62,291 bases of DNA from assembly GCA_013204105.1 (NCBI GenBank), contig JABMOM010000033.1, positions 1 to 62,291 on the forward strand, given 5' to 3'. Origin of the DNA: Flavobacteriales bacterium. GTDB taxonomy: Bacteria; Bacteroidota; Bacteroidia; Flavobacteriales_G; Salibacteraceae. How positions within the stretch are numbered: the stretch's first letter is position 1; the number at the start of each line of letters is the position of its first letter. Below are positions 1 to 9,187 of the stretch, piece after piece. The position numbers were made by a program, and so were the translations under genes. A model generated the notes under the pieces. That model was not told where the DNA came from. It made no database searches and was given only the letters and a program-made list of their open reading frames with translations.

Positions 1-497
1 GCCGGGTAGTGCGCTTACCACTCAATAAGGTTAGCGCAATCCAAAAAGTAGCGCAGGCATTCTCAGCCCTAGAGCAGAAGTTTGAACGACCCCCTTCTAA
101 CGATGAAATCGGTGAACTCTTGGAGTCGAATCCAGACAGCGTCAGCGATCTTTTTGTTTATGCACAAAAGCAAGTGTCTGTGGATGCTCCGCTTATGGAA
201 GGAGAAGACAATAGTTTGTTGCACGTAATGGCCAACAATGATTCGGATATTCCTACGGATCTATTGATGCACGAATCACTTCGTCGAGACATAGAGCGCG
301 TATTGGTGAATCTGAAGGAAAGAGAAGCGGACGTACTAAGGTTATCCTTCGGACTGAATGGCGTTCCACCCATGACCCTGGAAGAAATTGCGAATAACTT
401 GGGACTTACGCGAGAGCGCATTCGACAGATTCGTGAGAAAGGATTGAGAAGTCTACGCAAGAAGGCGCACAGCCATTTGCTGAAGAACTACTTATAA
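1..497 (+). CDS. rpoD: RNA polymerase primary sigma factor, C-terminal part
   Basis: The gene is cut by the left edge of the window; the open frame runs from base 3 and encodes about 164 residues. They match regions 3 and 4 of Bacteroidetes RpoD/SigA: the start of region 3 (RLPLNKV), the region 3 segment with ALEQKFERPPSNDEI, the acidic VDAPLMEGEDNSLL stretch, and the region 4.2 helix-turn-helix MTLEEIANNLGLTRERIRQI that contacts the -35/-33 element. This is the housekeeping sigma factor that directs core polymerase to TAnnTTTG promoters. Its stop overlaps by 10 bases the stop of the convergent SPOR-protein gene, and its likely terminator lies inside that neighbour's coding sequence (529-560). 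An alternative RpoD-like paralogue cannot be excluded without the missing N-terminus. Confidence 0.93.
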   Translation, partial: RVVRLPLNKVSAIQKVAQAFSALEQKFERPPSNDEIGELLESNPDSVSDLFVYAQKQVSVDAPLMEGEDNSLLHVMANNDSDIPTDLLMHESLRRDIERVLVNLKEREADVLRLSFGLNGVPPMTLEEIANNLGLTRERIRQIREKGLRSLRKKAHSHLLKNYL

Positions 498-1657
498 AGG
501 AGCCAAGCTCCAGAAATGTCATTTTGATAAGAGGCCAGGGCAACCAAGGCCTCTTTTTTTGTGGCATAACTCGCGATGCTCACGCGGGACAGGTCGCCTT
601 TTTTGTCGAGGATAGAAGCGTTGCTACCACGGCTACGGTATGATTCTACCAAGCCCTCCGCGTTGGACGAGACACTGAAGCAACCGCCGATGATGTGGTA
701 GTGCAATGCTTTGTTGGAATCCATAGCCGGTTTCGCATCTACTAAGCGTACCACCAAGGTTTTATCTGGGGCATTATCCATGCTTAGTTTCAAGTACTCC
801 TCATTGTCTTCGATTACAATCGATTCGTTGGAAGAAAAGACAACGGCTTCGAAAGGCTTGGCTCGCAGCTCATATTCGGCGGGAACAGATGTGCTAAAAG
901 GATTGAGGTCAGAGAGCTCAAATGTTGATGGCTCTCTAAAAAGTGAGGTGTTCAAAGCAATCCATACGGCGTAGCCGATTATGGGAAGTCCAAGCAAAGC
1001 GGCGGCAGCGATCGGCCACATTCGACGTTTCTTGTCCTGAAGAGGGCGCTCATTTTCGATGGGTTCTTCAACCTTTTTTTCTGGAGCAGGATCCAGCTTC
1101 ACCACTTTGGGCTCAGGTCGTTTTTCAGCCGCTTGGACTTTGACAGGCTCGGGAGTAGAAATAGACGGCGGAGTTTCGGTGACACTCTCCGTGCGCTGTG
1201 CTTTGGGTTCGACGGCTAATACCCGCTCTGGTTTGCGTTCTATTTTCTTGCCGAAGAACGATTCCAGACCGAATCCGTCTCGAAAAAACGCCGGATTTTT
1301 CACTTGCTCGAAGCGATAAGTTCCATCTGATTGGAGGAGTAGTAAGCCTACTTTCTCAATGGACACCTTTTTGTTTTCCCGTAATTCCTTTTTCAAGTAA
1401 AGGACGTAGTTTTTCAGCTCCTTGATGGAATCTTCGTAGCGCTCATCCTCCTTCCGGGCCACGTATGCACCGAACAGACCATCGTTGTGGACAAGGAGTT
1501 TATTGAAGCTAATCTTTCGATAAGGAGGGTCGAAGCGGTGATTGATAGGATTGACCTTTGCGGAGGCGTAATTCGCCACGAAGCCACCAAAATCTGGCAC
1601 AATCACACAATCGTGATCTTCGAGAAGGGCTGCTATGTATTGATCAAATTTCACCAT
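488..1657 (-). CDS. HU/CCDC81-like and SPOR domain inner-membrane protein
   Basis: A 389-residue protein of the type common in Bacteroidetes. The N-terminal ~135 residues resemble the tandem HU-like domains shared with CCDC81 (VPDFGGFVANYASA, then a second unit ending near FFRDGFGLESFFG). Residues ~140-212 are a proline/charged linker, ~213-236 form one membrane helix (MWPIAAAALLGLPIIGYAVW), and the C-terminus from ~315 is a SPOR domain (YHIIGGCFS...SRVSIASYATKKEALVAL). SPOR domains bind denuded septal peptidoglycan, so a role at the division site with the HU part in the cytoplasm is plausible; this is inference from domain layout. It is convergent with rpoD and followed upstream by kdsB on the same strand. 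Confidence 0.85.
   Translation of the reverse strand: MVKFDQYIAALLEDHDCVIVPDFGGFVANYASAKVNPINHRFDPPYRKISFNKLLVHNDGLFGAYVARKEDERYEDSIKELKNYVLYLKKELRENKKVSIEKVGLLLLQSDGTYRFEQVKNPAFFRDGFGLESFFGKKIERKPERVLAVEPKAQRTESVTETPPSISTPEPVKVQAAEKRPEPKVVKLDPAPEKKVEEPIENERPLQDKKRRMWPIAAAALLGLPIIGYAVWIALNTSLFREPSTFELSDLNPFSTSVPAEYELRAKPFEAVVFSSNESIVIEDNEEYLKLSMDNAPDKTLVVRLVDAKPAMDSNKALHYHIIGGCFSVSSNAEGLVESYRSRGSNASILDKKGDLSRVSIASYATKKEALVALASYQNDISGAWLLYK
529..560 (+). terminator. Intrinsic terminator of rpoD, inside the convergent gene
   Basis: AAGAGGCC (529-536) pairs perfectly with GGCCTCTT (548-555) around an 11-base loop and runs into seven T residues on the + strand. It lies within the last codons of the convergent SPOR-domain gene, so the same bases code for that protein's SPOR domain on the other strand. 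Confidence 0.75.
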
Positions 1658-1695
1658 CGGCGCTTGTAGAACAAAGAAAACAATTCAGGAGAAAC

Positions 1696-2439
1696 TCACA
1701 CCTCGTTCAAGATCTCTAAAACGCGATCCAGGTCTTTTGGAATGTCCACTGATATCGAATCGAACTCCGTAAGCTTTACTTGAATTTTGTAGCCGTTCTC
1801 TAACCATCTCAGTTGTTCCAGAGATTCGGCTTTTTCCAAGGTTGATGGGGGGAGGCGGCCAACTTCTTTAAGAATGTCGGTTCGGAAGCCATAAATGCCT
1901 ACGTGCTTCAAGTACTCATGGTTTGCTAGCCACTCTTCGGCCGGCCGCTGCTGATAGGGAATGGGGTGCCGACTAAAGTAAACGCCATTATGGTTGTTGT
2001 CGAGCACCACCTTAATCTTGCTCGCGTCAAAGAGGATGTCGTTCGTTTTAATTTTCACGGCGAGCGTCGCGATTTCACAGTCGTCATCGTTAAAGCAAAA
2101 GGCCAGTAAATTGAGCTGGCACGGTTTGATAACGGGCTCATCCCCTTGGATGTTGATTACTGCGTCATAGTCCTCGCCGAGCAAGGTGTACGCTTCAACG
2201 CATCGGTCCGTTCCACTTTGATGTTCCTGGGCCGTCATGATGGCCTCTCCTCCGAACCACTGAACGTGCTCGAAAATCCTTGCATCATCCGTAGCTACTA
2301 CGACACGGGATAGTTGTTCGCTTTCCTTCGCGCGTTCATACACGCGCTGAACCATGCTTTTCCCTTGAATGTCTATGAGTGGTTTTCCTGGGAAACGAGT
2401 AGAGTCGTATCGCGCAGGAATGATCCCTAAAATCTTCAT
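1696..2439 (-). CDS. kdsB: 3-deoxy-manno-octulosonate cytidylyltransferase (CMP-KDO synthetase)
   Basis: This cytoplasmic enzyme activates KDO with CTP to CMP-KDO for lipopolysaccharide inner core synthesis. The 247-residue product begins MKILGIIPARYDSTRFPGKPL, the nucleotide-binding signature of the family, and carries VVATDD, NIQGDEP and the C-terminal SVDIPKDLDRV motif typical of KdsB. I chose the ATG at 2439 because the longer frame adds twelve residues (MTRLMMRNFAAM) absent from the family. It is divergent from dprA, whose start lies 62 bases away, so the two promoters must share a very short region. Confidence 0.95.
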   Translation of the reverse strand: MKILGIIPARYDSTRFPGKPLIDIQGKSMVQRVYERAKESEQLSRVVVATDDARIFEHVQWFGGEAIMTAQEHQSGTDRCVEAYTLLGEDYDAVINIQGDEPVIKPCQLNLLAFCFNDDDCEIATLAVKIKTNDILFDASKIKVVLDNNHNGVYFSRHPIPYQQRPAEEWLANHEYLKHVGIYGFRTDILKEVGRLPPSTLEKAESLEQLRWLENGYKIQVKLTEFDSISVDIPKDLDRVLEILNEV

Positions 2440-2501
2440 CATTGCGGCGAAGTTACGCATCATTAGACGAGTCAAATATTATTTTCGTTGTACGGATTGA
2501 G

Positions 2502-3596
2502 ATGGAAGAAAGCTATTACCAGATTGCTTTAAATAAGCTGGAAGGGGTGGGGTCAGCGCGAGCACGTGCCCTGGTTTCCCACTGCGGAGGCGTACGACAA
2601 ATCTTTGATACAAGTAAAAAAGACCTCGCAGCGATACCCGGTCTATCAATGAGGTTGGTCAACCGACTGAATCGGGAAGAAGCCCTACGCCGTGCGGAGG
2701 ACGAAATGAGGGTCATCCAACGCGATGGTATCGACGTATACTTTTACCTGAACGATGATTATCCTTCACGCCTTAAGCATTGTGAGGATGGGCCAGTTCT
2801 GTTGTATGGCGCAGGAAATATGCGCTTGAATCCACCTAGGATTGTGAGTATAGTCGGAACACGGAGCTGCACAGCTTATGGTGAACGGATGACCGAACGT
2901 CTTGTAGATGGACTGGAGGGTTATGGAGCCTTGGTCGTGAGTGGTTTGGCGTATGGCATCGATACGTTAGCACATCGCGCTTCCGTCGCTCGAGGTATGC
3001 AGACGGTGGGAGTCCTTGGGCATTCCCTCGACCGCGTGTATCCAGCACAGAATGAATCCCTCGTTGCGCAGATGAAGCAAAACGGGGGTGTTTTGAGCGA
3101 GTTCGAATTCGGGACTAAACCCGACCGCGAGAACTTCCCTCAGCGCAACCGGATCGTCGCAGGGATGTCAGACGTCACCATCGTCATCGAGACCATGGTG
3201 AAAGGGGGGTCCATGATTACCGCGCGCATGGCGGCTGGTTATAGCAGGGATGTCGCAGCATTCCCTGGGGCTACGGATGCTCCTTATTCAAGTGGGTGCA
3301 ACCACCTGATCAAGACCAACATCGCTGCGCTCGTGGAAGGCATAGATGACCTGGCTTATCTCATGGGGTGGGAAAAGGACAAGAAGCCATCATCCATGCA
3401 AAAGCAGCTCTTTGTAGAACTTACCGATGTTGAGCGTCAAGTGTTCTCCGTGCTCGAACAAAGGCAGCGAGCGTCGATTGATAATTTGAGCTTGGATGCG
3501 GGGCTTCCGATGAGCAAAACCGCGGCAGCACTGCTTGAGTTGGAATTCAAAGGGGTGGTTCGATCGCTTCCGGGCAAAGTGTACGAGGTGGCTTAA
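2502..3596 (+). CDS. dprA: DNA processing protein DprA (natural transformation, RecA loader)
   Basis: A 364-residue DprA/Smf protein that binds incoming single-stranded DNA and loads RecA during transformation. An N-terminal helix-hairpin-helix-like segment (LNKLEGVGSARARALVSHCGG) is followed by the Rossmann-like domain with VSIVGTRSCTAYG and VVSGLAYGIDTLAH, and FPQRNRIVAGMSDVTIV. The last ~65 residues form the winged-helix DprA_WH domain (SIDNLSLDAGLPMSKTAAALLELEFKG). The ATG at 2502 was preferred over an upstream in-frame codon because the family starts close to this point. Presence suggests competence, though DprA is near-universal. Confidence 0.95.
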   Translation: MEESYYQIALNKLEGVGSARARALVSHCGGVRQIFDTSKKDLAAIPGLSMRLVNRLNREEALRRAEDEMRVIQRDGIDVYFYLNDDYPSRLKHCEDGPVLLYGAGNMRLNPPRIVSIVGTRSCTAYGERMTERLVDGLEGYGALVVSGLAYGIDTLAHRASVARGMQTVGVLGHSLDRVYPAQNESLVAQMKQNGGVLSEFEFGTKPDRENFPQRNRIVAGMSDVTIVIETMVKGGSMITARMAAGYSRDVAAFPGATDAPYSSGCNHLIKTNIAALVEGIDDLAYLMGWEKDKKPSSMQKQLFVELTDVERQVFSVLEQRQRASIDNLSLDAGLPMSKTAAALLELEFKGVVRSLPGKVYEVA

Positions 3597-3651
3597 TATA
3601 CTTTGGCACGTAGCTTGGTTTAAGCAGGGTGAACCATTAAAAAGGGAAACC

Positions 3652-4353
3652 ATGAAAAAGATGCTTTCAATGATCGCGATGCTCCTTGCAGTTGTAGCAA
3701 CTGCCTCAGCATCTCATTTCGGATCCTCAGCCTTAGAAATCAGCGTTGCTGAATTCGGTCGTTTCACCATCGAAGTGAACGGGCAAGCTTACCCCGCTAC
3801 AAATGGCACCCTTCAATTGGATCAACTCCCGTCAGGAAACTACAATGTTCGTGTTGTGAAGCATGAGCAACGAGGACGAGGCCATGGGGCTCCAGTTCAA
3901 CATCGGGTAATGTACCAAGGCAACGTGTTCGTTCCTCATCACACTCGAATGCAAGGACGATTGGATCGATACGGAATGCGCTTTCAACAAGCCTCTGGGC
4001 ATGGCCGACCTGTTCTTGGAGTAGTGAGCTCGCATCACGCGCCTTCTCCGGTTCCCTATCACGTAGGCCCTAATTGCATGTTTCCTTCGGCTTTCAATGG
4101 CTTGATGCAAAGCATGCGCAGCACTCCTTTTGACCGGACAAAATTGGAAATCGCAAAGTCAGCCGTGCTGGCCAACTATATGTCTACTCAGCAGATTGCC
4201 GCAATGATGCGTGAGTTCACCTTTGATCGGTATAAGCTTGACATTGCCAAGTTCGCTTTTCAAAGCTGTGCTGATCCTGAGAATTATTTTCTACTGACCA
4301 AAGAGTTCACTTTCGATAGTAACGCACGCGAGTTGATGCGCTACATACGCTAA
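3652..4353 (+). CDS. Secreted DUF4476 domain protein
   Basis: A 233-residue exported protein. The start MKKMLSMIAMLLAVVATASAS is a clear Sec signal peptide. The middle has a small beta-rich segment (FTIEVNGQAYPATNGTLQLDQLPSGNYNVRV) seen in PEGA-like or Bacteroidetes surface proteins. The C-terminal ~95 residues form a DUF4476 region with the internally repeated pattern FDRTKLEIAKSAVLAN, FDRYKLDIAKFAFQSC and FDSNARELMRYIR. Function is unknown for this family. It has its own promoter space after dprA and ends in a good terminator. The ATG was chosen because it starts the signal peptide. Confidence 0.85.
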   Translation: MKKMLSMIAMLLAVVATASASHFGSSALEISVAEFGRFTIEVNGQAYPATNGTLQLDQLPSGNYNVRVVKHEQRGRGHGAPVQHRVMYQGNVFVPHHTRMQGRLDRYGMRFQQASGHGRPVLGVVSSHHAPSPVPYHVGPNCMFPSAFNGLMQSMRSTPFDRTKLEIAKSAVLANYMSTQQIAAMMREFTFDRYKLDIAKFAFQSCADPENYFLLTKEFTFDSNARELMRYIR

Positions 4354-4358
4354 CAGAA

Positions 4359-4385
4359 AAGCCCCAGAAATGGGACTTTTTTTTG
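4359..4385 (+). terminator. Intrinsic terminator after the DUF4476 gene
   Basis: AAGCCCCA (4359-4366) pairs with TGGGACTT (4371-4378) with one C-A mismatch around a GAAA tetraloop, and continues into eight T residues. Confidence 0.8.
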
Positions 4386-4501
4386 TGTCACGCTTCAAAA
4401 TGCATGAGTGAATAGTGCAATTAAATGTGGAAAACCAGATAATAATCTTCCACGTATTGTAGAAAATGCAATTCCCAGTACGCTGAGTTTGGATATTATT
4501 G

Positions 4502-7339
4502 ATGAGCATGATTCGCTTTATCATTTTCCTCTCATTTGCAGTTGGCCCCATCAGCAGCCTTCTCGCCCAGCAGGTCGTCCAAGGCAGCGTAAGGGACCTT
4601 GATGCTTCTATGCCGCTAATTGGAGCAACCGTTGTCATAAGCGGAACCACGGAGGGTGTTACCTCTGACCTAGATGGTGCTTTTCGCTTTGAGACGGATC
4701 GGCCTTTTCCGTTGGATATTGTCATCTCATTCATGGGATATCAATCCCAAACAATTACTGTCAAGAGTGAATCGCAGCGATTGAAGGTGGATTTGTCGGC
4801 TTCTGCCACCTCTTTAGATGCCTTTGAAGTGGTTGACTACCGTGTTTCAGAGAAGCAGAGACAGGAACCTTTAACGGTTGAACGCATGGATATCATCGCC
4901 ATCAAGGAAACGCCAAGCGATAATTTTTATGATGGATTGGCCATGCTAAAAGGCGTGGATATCACGGCTGCAAGTCTCGGATTCAAGGTGATCAATACGC
5001 GTGGGTTTAATAGTACTAGTCCAGTCCGGTCTCTACAATTAATCGACGGCATGGACAACCAGAGTCCGGGGTTGAATTTTTCATTGGGAAATTTCTTAGG
5101 CTCTTCAGACCTGGATGTCATGAGCGTCGACATTGTCGCTGGGGCCAGTTCAGCCTTTTATGGACCAGGAGCATTCAACGGAGTGATCAATATGACCACC
5201 AAAGACCCTTTCAATTTTCCGGGATTGGCAGTCTCAGTTAAAACGGGCGAGCGAAGTATGCAGGAGTACGCCTTAAGGTGGGCGCAGGTATTGAGGAACA
5301 AAGACGGGAAGCCGAAATTTGGATACAAATTGAATTTCTTCTATATGCGGGCCTTGGATTGGCAAGCAGAGAATTATCTTCCGATTGATGGGTCGCCTGC
5401 TTCGGAAGGAAATCCAGGAGGGGTCGATGCAGTGAATATCTACGGGGATGAGATTTACGATGATCGTTCAGACCCATTTTCGAAGTCGGAGTATCCGGGC
5501 TATGGCGTTGTATTCAAGCAAGGGTACAAAGAGGTAGATTTGGCGGATTACAACACGGAGAATCTAAAGTTAAACGGCGGCTTCTATTATAAGCTTACCG
5601 ATAGTATTGAAGCGAGCTATACGCTCAACTACGGGACCGGCACGACCGTCTATCAGGGAGATAATCGCTACAGCCTTAAGGATATTCAGTTTCTGCAAAA
5701 TCGGGTTGAAGTCGGTAAAAAAGGAACATGGTTTGTCCGCGCTTATGCTACCCATGAGGACGCTGGTAACTCCTACGACATTGTCACGACGGGTGTTCGC
5801 ATGACTGAATCGACGATCATCTCTGACATCAATGGAAATGATAATTGGATGACACGCTACAGAACCATTTGGGGGGGGCGAGACTACACGCGAAAATTGG
5901 AAGGCTTTGAAGGTTATCCGGACATCGATACATACCAAAATGATACACTTTGGGCAGTTGCTTTGGATGAGTGGCTGGTTCAATATCAAGACACCTTGCA
6001 GGCTTGGCATCAAGAGTTGAGGGGTGAACTAAACGATGATGACCGTGCTGGCGTCCCGGCGTACGAGAAAGGGACCGAACGTTTCGATTCTGCTTTCACC
6101 GACATCACTACGCGCAAGTTTACCGATGGAGGATCATTGTTCTATGATAAGTCAGCGCTGTATCATGTGCAGGGCGAGTATCGTTTTGACATTGCCGGGT
6201 TTGGATTTACCACAGGGGGCAACCATCGTTGGTATAGGCCGGATACTAGAGGAACGATCTTTCAAGACACGCTCACTTACGAGCGGGAAAAGAATGCAGC
6301 GGGAGAGTTCGAGAAGATCGACTCATCATACCGGGAGATTAAAAACGAAGAATTTGGATATTACCTAGGCCTCAATAGAGACCTCTTGGAGGGCAAGCTA
6401 AAGATCAGTGCTACGCTCAGGATGGATAAGAATAAGAACTTTGATTATCTTTTTTCGCCTGCCGTTTCTCTCGTATACTCACCCGCACCCAACCATACCT
6501 TTCGCACGACCTTTTCCTCTGCCATAAGGAATCCCAGTCTCGCTGATCAATACCTATACTACAATGTAGGCAGGGCCATTCTTCTCGGAAACCTTGAAGG
6601 CTATGATTCTTTGATCACCGTTGGATCCTTCGTAGATTACTTGACTTCTTTGGACAAACAATCGTTAGAATATTTTGACGTAGCGCCTATCCAGCCAGAG
6701 AAGGTAAAGACGATTGAATTGGGCTATCGTGGTATCCTGCAGGATAAAGTCTACCTCGACATTTCGCTTTACCAAAGTTGGTACCGAGACTTTATTGGAT
6801 ACCTCATCGGCGTGGATGTGGAGTTTGATTTGATCGGTTTTCCAAGGAATCCGCAGGTCTATCGCCTTGCCGCGAATGCCGAGGGAATGGTACTTACCCG
6901 AGGAGGGTCAATCGGGGCCAATTATTTCTATGCCAAGAAGCACGCCCTCAACGGAAATTATTCTTACAATGAGCTCATTTCTGGAGATGATGACCCTATT
7001 ATTCCGGCCTACAACACGCCCACGCACAAATTCAACCTAGGCCTATCTGGGAGGGATGTCGTTCTGCCGATTCTTCAATTCGGACGCTTTGGATATGCGC
7101 TGAATTATCGATGGGTAGAGGGTTTCCGATTTGAAGGATCCCCGCAGTTTACGGGTGAGATTCCATCTTATGGATTGCTGAATGGACAGGTAAATTTTTC
7201 GGTTCCCAAATGGAACAGTACTTTAAAGCTTGGGGCTTCCAACCTCCTAAATAATAAAGTAAGGCAAGTTTATGGCGGCCCTGAAATTGGAAGGTTGGCC
7301 TATGTTTCCTTACTTTTTGACCTAAATACGAGTAAATAA
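4502..7339 (+). CDS. TonB-dependent outer-membrane receptor
   Basis: A 945-residue outer-membrane receptor. A signal peptide (MSMIRFIIFLSFAVGPISSLLAQ) is followed by a carboxypeptidase-regulatory-like domain (VVQGSVRDLDASMPLIGATVVISGTT...DLDGAF), the plug domain (LAMLKGVDITAASLGFKVINTRGFN...SFYGPGAFNGVINMTTK is its approximate path) and a 22-strand-type barrel ending in an aromatic-rich strand. Unlike SusC it lacks the typical SusC signature after the plug and has no SusD partner. The ligand is unknown. The next gene, 35 bases downstream, encodes a T9SS-exported hydrolase, so the two probably form one uptake-plus-processing unit. The ATG at 4502 is preferred; an in-frame TTG lies just upstream. 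Confidence 0.88.
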   Translation: MSMIRFIIFLSFAVGPISSLLAQQVVQGSVRDLDASMPLIGATVVISGTTEGVTSDLDGAFRFETDRPFPLDIVISFMGYQSQTITVKSESQRLKVDLSASATSLDAFEVVDYRVSEKQRQEPLTVERMDIIAIKETPSDNFYDGLAMLKGVDITAASLGFKVINTRGFNSTSPVRSLQLIDGMDNQSPGLNFSLGNFLGSSDLDVMSVDIVAGASSAFYGPGAFNGVINMTTKDPFNFPGLAVSVKTGERSMQEYALRWAQVLRNKDGKPKFGYKLNFFYMRALDWQAENYLPIDGSPASEGNPGGVDAVNIYGDEIYDDRSDPFSKSEYPGYGVVFKQGYKEVDLADYNTENLKLNGGFYYKLTDSIEASYTLNYGTGTTVYQGDNRYSLKDIQFLQNRVEVGKKGTWFVRAYATHEDAGNSYDIVTTGVRMTESTIISDINGNDNWMTRYRTIWGGRDYTRKLEGFEGYPDIDTYQNDTLWAVALDEWLVQYQDTLQAWHQELRGELNDDDRAGVPAYEKGTERFDSAFTDITTRKFTDGGSLFYDKSALYHVQGEYRFDIAGFGFTTGGNHRWYRPDTRGTIFQDTLTYEREKNAAGEFEKIDSSYREIKNEEFGYYLGLNRDLLEGKLKISATLRMDKNKNFDYLFSPAVSLVYSPAPNHTFRTTFSSAIRNPSLADQYLYYNVGRAILLGNLEGYDSLITVGSFVDYLTSLDKQSLEYFDVAPIQPEKVKTIELGYRGILQDKVYLDISLYQSWYRDFIGYLIGVDVEFDLIGFPRNPQVYRLAANAEGMVLTRGGSIGANYFYAKKHALNGNYSYNELISGDDDPIIPAYNTPTHKFNLGLSGRDVVLPILQFGRFGYALNYRWVEGFRFEGSPQFTGEIPSYGLLNGQVNFSVPKWNSTLKLGASNLLNNKVRQVYGGPEIGRLAYVSLLFDLNTSK

Positions 7340-7374
7340 TCAATCTTGAATATTCACATTTAATCTATTTTAAA

Positions 7375-9135
7375 ATGAAAAACCCCTTATTAGTAGTGCT
7401 TTTAGGTGCGTTGTCTTTGACCGGCTTTGGTCAAGAACGCTACCTTGAAGAGGTCTTTACGAATGCTGACATCACCATCGAAAAGGACGTGGTTTATGGC
7501 ATAAACGTCAACCCTCTTCTTAACACCTCACTTCTCGATCCGGCTTATGTGGGCGCAAATGCAGCACAGATCATCGCCGAGAAGGACTCCTTGCAGAATT
7601 GGATAGCCACCAATCCGGCGAACATCCCATTGGCGTTCTTTTACCCGTACTCCGTAGATTCCTCGACGATCTTAAAGGTGACCCAATTGAAAATGGACGT
7701 GTACAGGCCAAGTGCGAGCGCAGATACGCTGGCTGAACGGCCGGTTGTCATCTACATCCATACGGGGAACTTTCTCCCTCCTGTTGTGAACGGTAGCTAC
7801 GGTGGTTCTAAAGAGGATTCCTCGGCGGCGGAGCTTTGCAAGCAATGGGCAAAACGTGGATTCGTTGCGATCGCTCCAAATTATCGATTGGGATGGAATC
7901 CACTCGCCGTAGGACCTCCCGGTTTGGTCGTTCGACGAGCTACCCTTTTGAACGCGGTTTACAGGGCCATCCATGACGTACAGTATTGCGTTAAAGGAAC
8001 GCGTTATGCAGCGGCGAATTTTGGCAACCCTTACGGAGTAGACGTCGATAACATTGCCATGTACGGAGCAGGGTCAGGGGGCTATGTTGCCCTTGCTTAC
8101 AGCACGCTGGATAAGCAGGCTGAAACTGCCCTTGACAAATTTGTCTTCGGTGGAAACAGCGTCATTCAGCCCTCCATCGTTGGTGATGTAGAGGGCAATG
8201 GCGGACTCATCAATCTCTATACAGACAACGGCATGTCTCACGACGTGGACATCAGCGTGAATGCTGGAGGAGCCCTCGGAGATATCAGTTGGATGGAGGC
8301 AGGCGACGGACCGTTTGTATCCTTCCATTCTCCCTATGACAATTTCGCTCCGTTCGACACGGGCATAGTTATCGTTCCAACAACAGGCGATGATGTAGTG
8401 GATGTAAATGGACCAAACACTTTTATAGCGAAGGCAAACGGCTTGGGCTTGAACGATGCGTATGCTGGAGATTATCCGGAAGATCCATTCACAGACCGTG
8501 CACGATCCTTTTACGGGCGCAGCATGGAGAACTCACCCATCATCAATATCAATGACCCGATCGATATTCCGAGCACAGGAATGGAAGGTCTTTTTTCATT
8601 GGTTGTGCGAGATGGAAACAATGACATCGAGCAAAATGGAACACCATGGGAATGGTGGTCAAAAAGCGACCTGGATGCTCTTGGAGCCTACTTAGAGAGC
8701 TTGGGATTGGGTCCTTTCGATGAAGACGCGATCCACGCGAATGCTCTGTTGACCAATCCAAACCAGTCGAGGGCACAAGGCTTGACCTACATTGACACGA
8801 TTATGGGATACAGCATTCCGCGCATGGTCAAAACCATGCAGATCGGTAATTGGGAGAGTGTAGACGTCGATGAATTGTACATCGGAAGAGAGGATCTTCT
8901 CGCATATCCTAATCCTGCGCAAGATGCACTGCAGCTAAAGGTGAACAACCCATCAACGCAGATCGAAGCGATTTCGATGTATGATTTGGCAGGCCGTCAG
9001 GTTTACCAAAATGCTTCTCCTACTGCTTCGGTGATCACGATTCCAACAGCGGACCTGAACGCTGGAATTTACCTGGTGAAGGTTCAGTTGGTCAAGGGAA
9101 AGCAGCTTACGACTAAAGTTGTAATAACAGACTAA
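7375..9135 (+). CDS. T9SS-exported alpha/beta-hydrolase (esterase-like)
   Basis: A 586-residue secreted enzyme. After a signal peptide (MKNPLLVVLLGALSLTGFGQ) it shows an alpha/beta-hydrolase core like carboxylesterases: VVIYIHTGNF near 124-133 as the oxyanion-hole strand, GFVAIAPNYRLGW, and the nucleophile elbow GAGSGG with Ser at ~234. The C-terminal ~75 residues (YPNPAQDALQLKV ... GIYLVKVQLVKGKQLTTKVVI) are a type A T9SS sorting domain, so the enzyme should be exported across the outer membrane and anchored or released. The central section with repeated glycine/asparagine-rich stretches has no family I recognise. Cotranscription with the upstream TonB receptor is likely. The substrate is unknown; an ester-bearing lipid or polymer is a guess. 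Confidence 0.82.
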   Translation: MKNPLLVVLLGALSLTGFGQERYLEEVFTNADITIEKDVVYGINVNPLLNTSLLDPAYVGANAAQIIAEKDSLQNWIATNPANIPLAFFYPYSVDSSTILKVTQLKMDVYRPSASADTLAERPVVIYIHTGNFLPPVVNGSYGGSKEDSSAAELCKQWAKRGFVAIAPNYRLGWNPLAVGPPGLVVRRATLLNAVYRAIHDVQYCVKGTRYAAANFGNPYGVDVDNIAMYGAGSGGYVALAYSTLDKQAETALDKFVFGGNSVIQPSIVGDVEGNGGLINLYTDNGMSHDVDISVNAGGALGDISWMEAGDGPFVSFHSPYDNFAPFDTGIVIVPTTGDDVVDVNGPNTFIAKANGLGLNDAYAGDYPEDPFTDRARSFYGRSMENSPIININDPIDIPSTGMEGLFSLVVRDGNNDIEQNGTPWEWWSKSDLDALGAYLESLGLGPFDEDAIHANALLTNPNQSRAQGLTYIDTIMGYSIPRMVKTMQIGNWESVDVDELYIGREDLLAYPNPAQDALQLKVNNPSTQIEAISMYDLAGRQVYQNASPTASVITIPTADLNAGIYLVKVQLVKGKQLTTKVVITD

Positions 9136-9156
9136 AAGCGCTTTATTCTGCAAGAA

Positions 9157-9187
9157 GAAAAGGCCTCAATTTGAGGCCTTTTTTATT
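9157..9187. terminator. Bidirectional terminator between the hydrolase gene and hemB
   Basis: AAGGCCTCAA (9160-9169) and TTGAGGCCTT (9171-9180) form a near-perfect inverted repeat flanked by A and T runs, suited to end both convergent transcripts. Confidence 0.85.
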
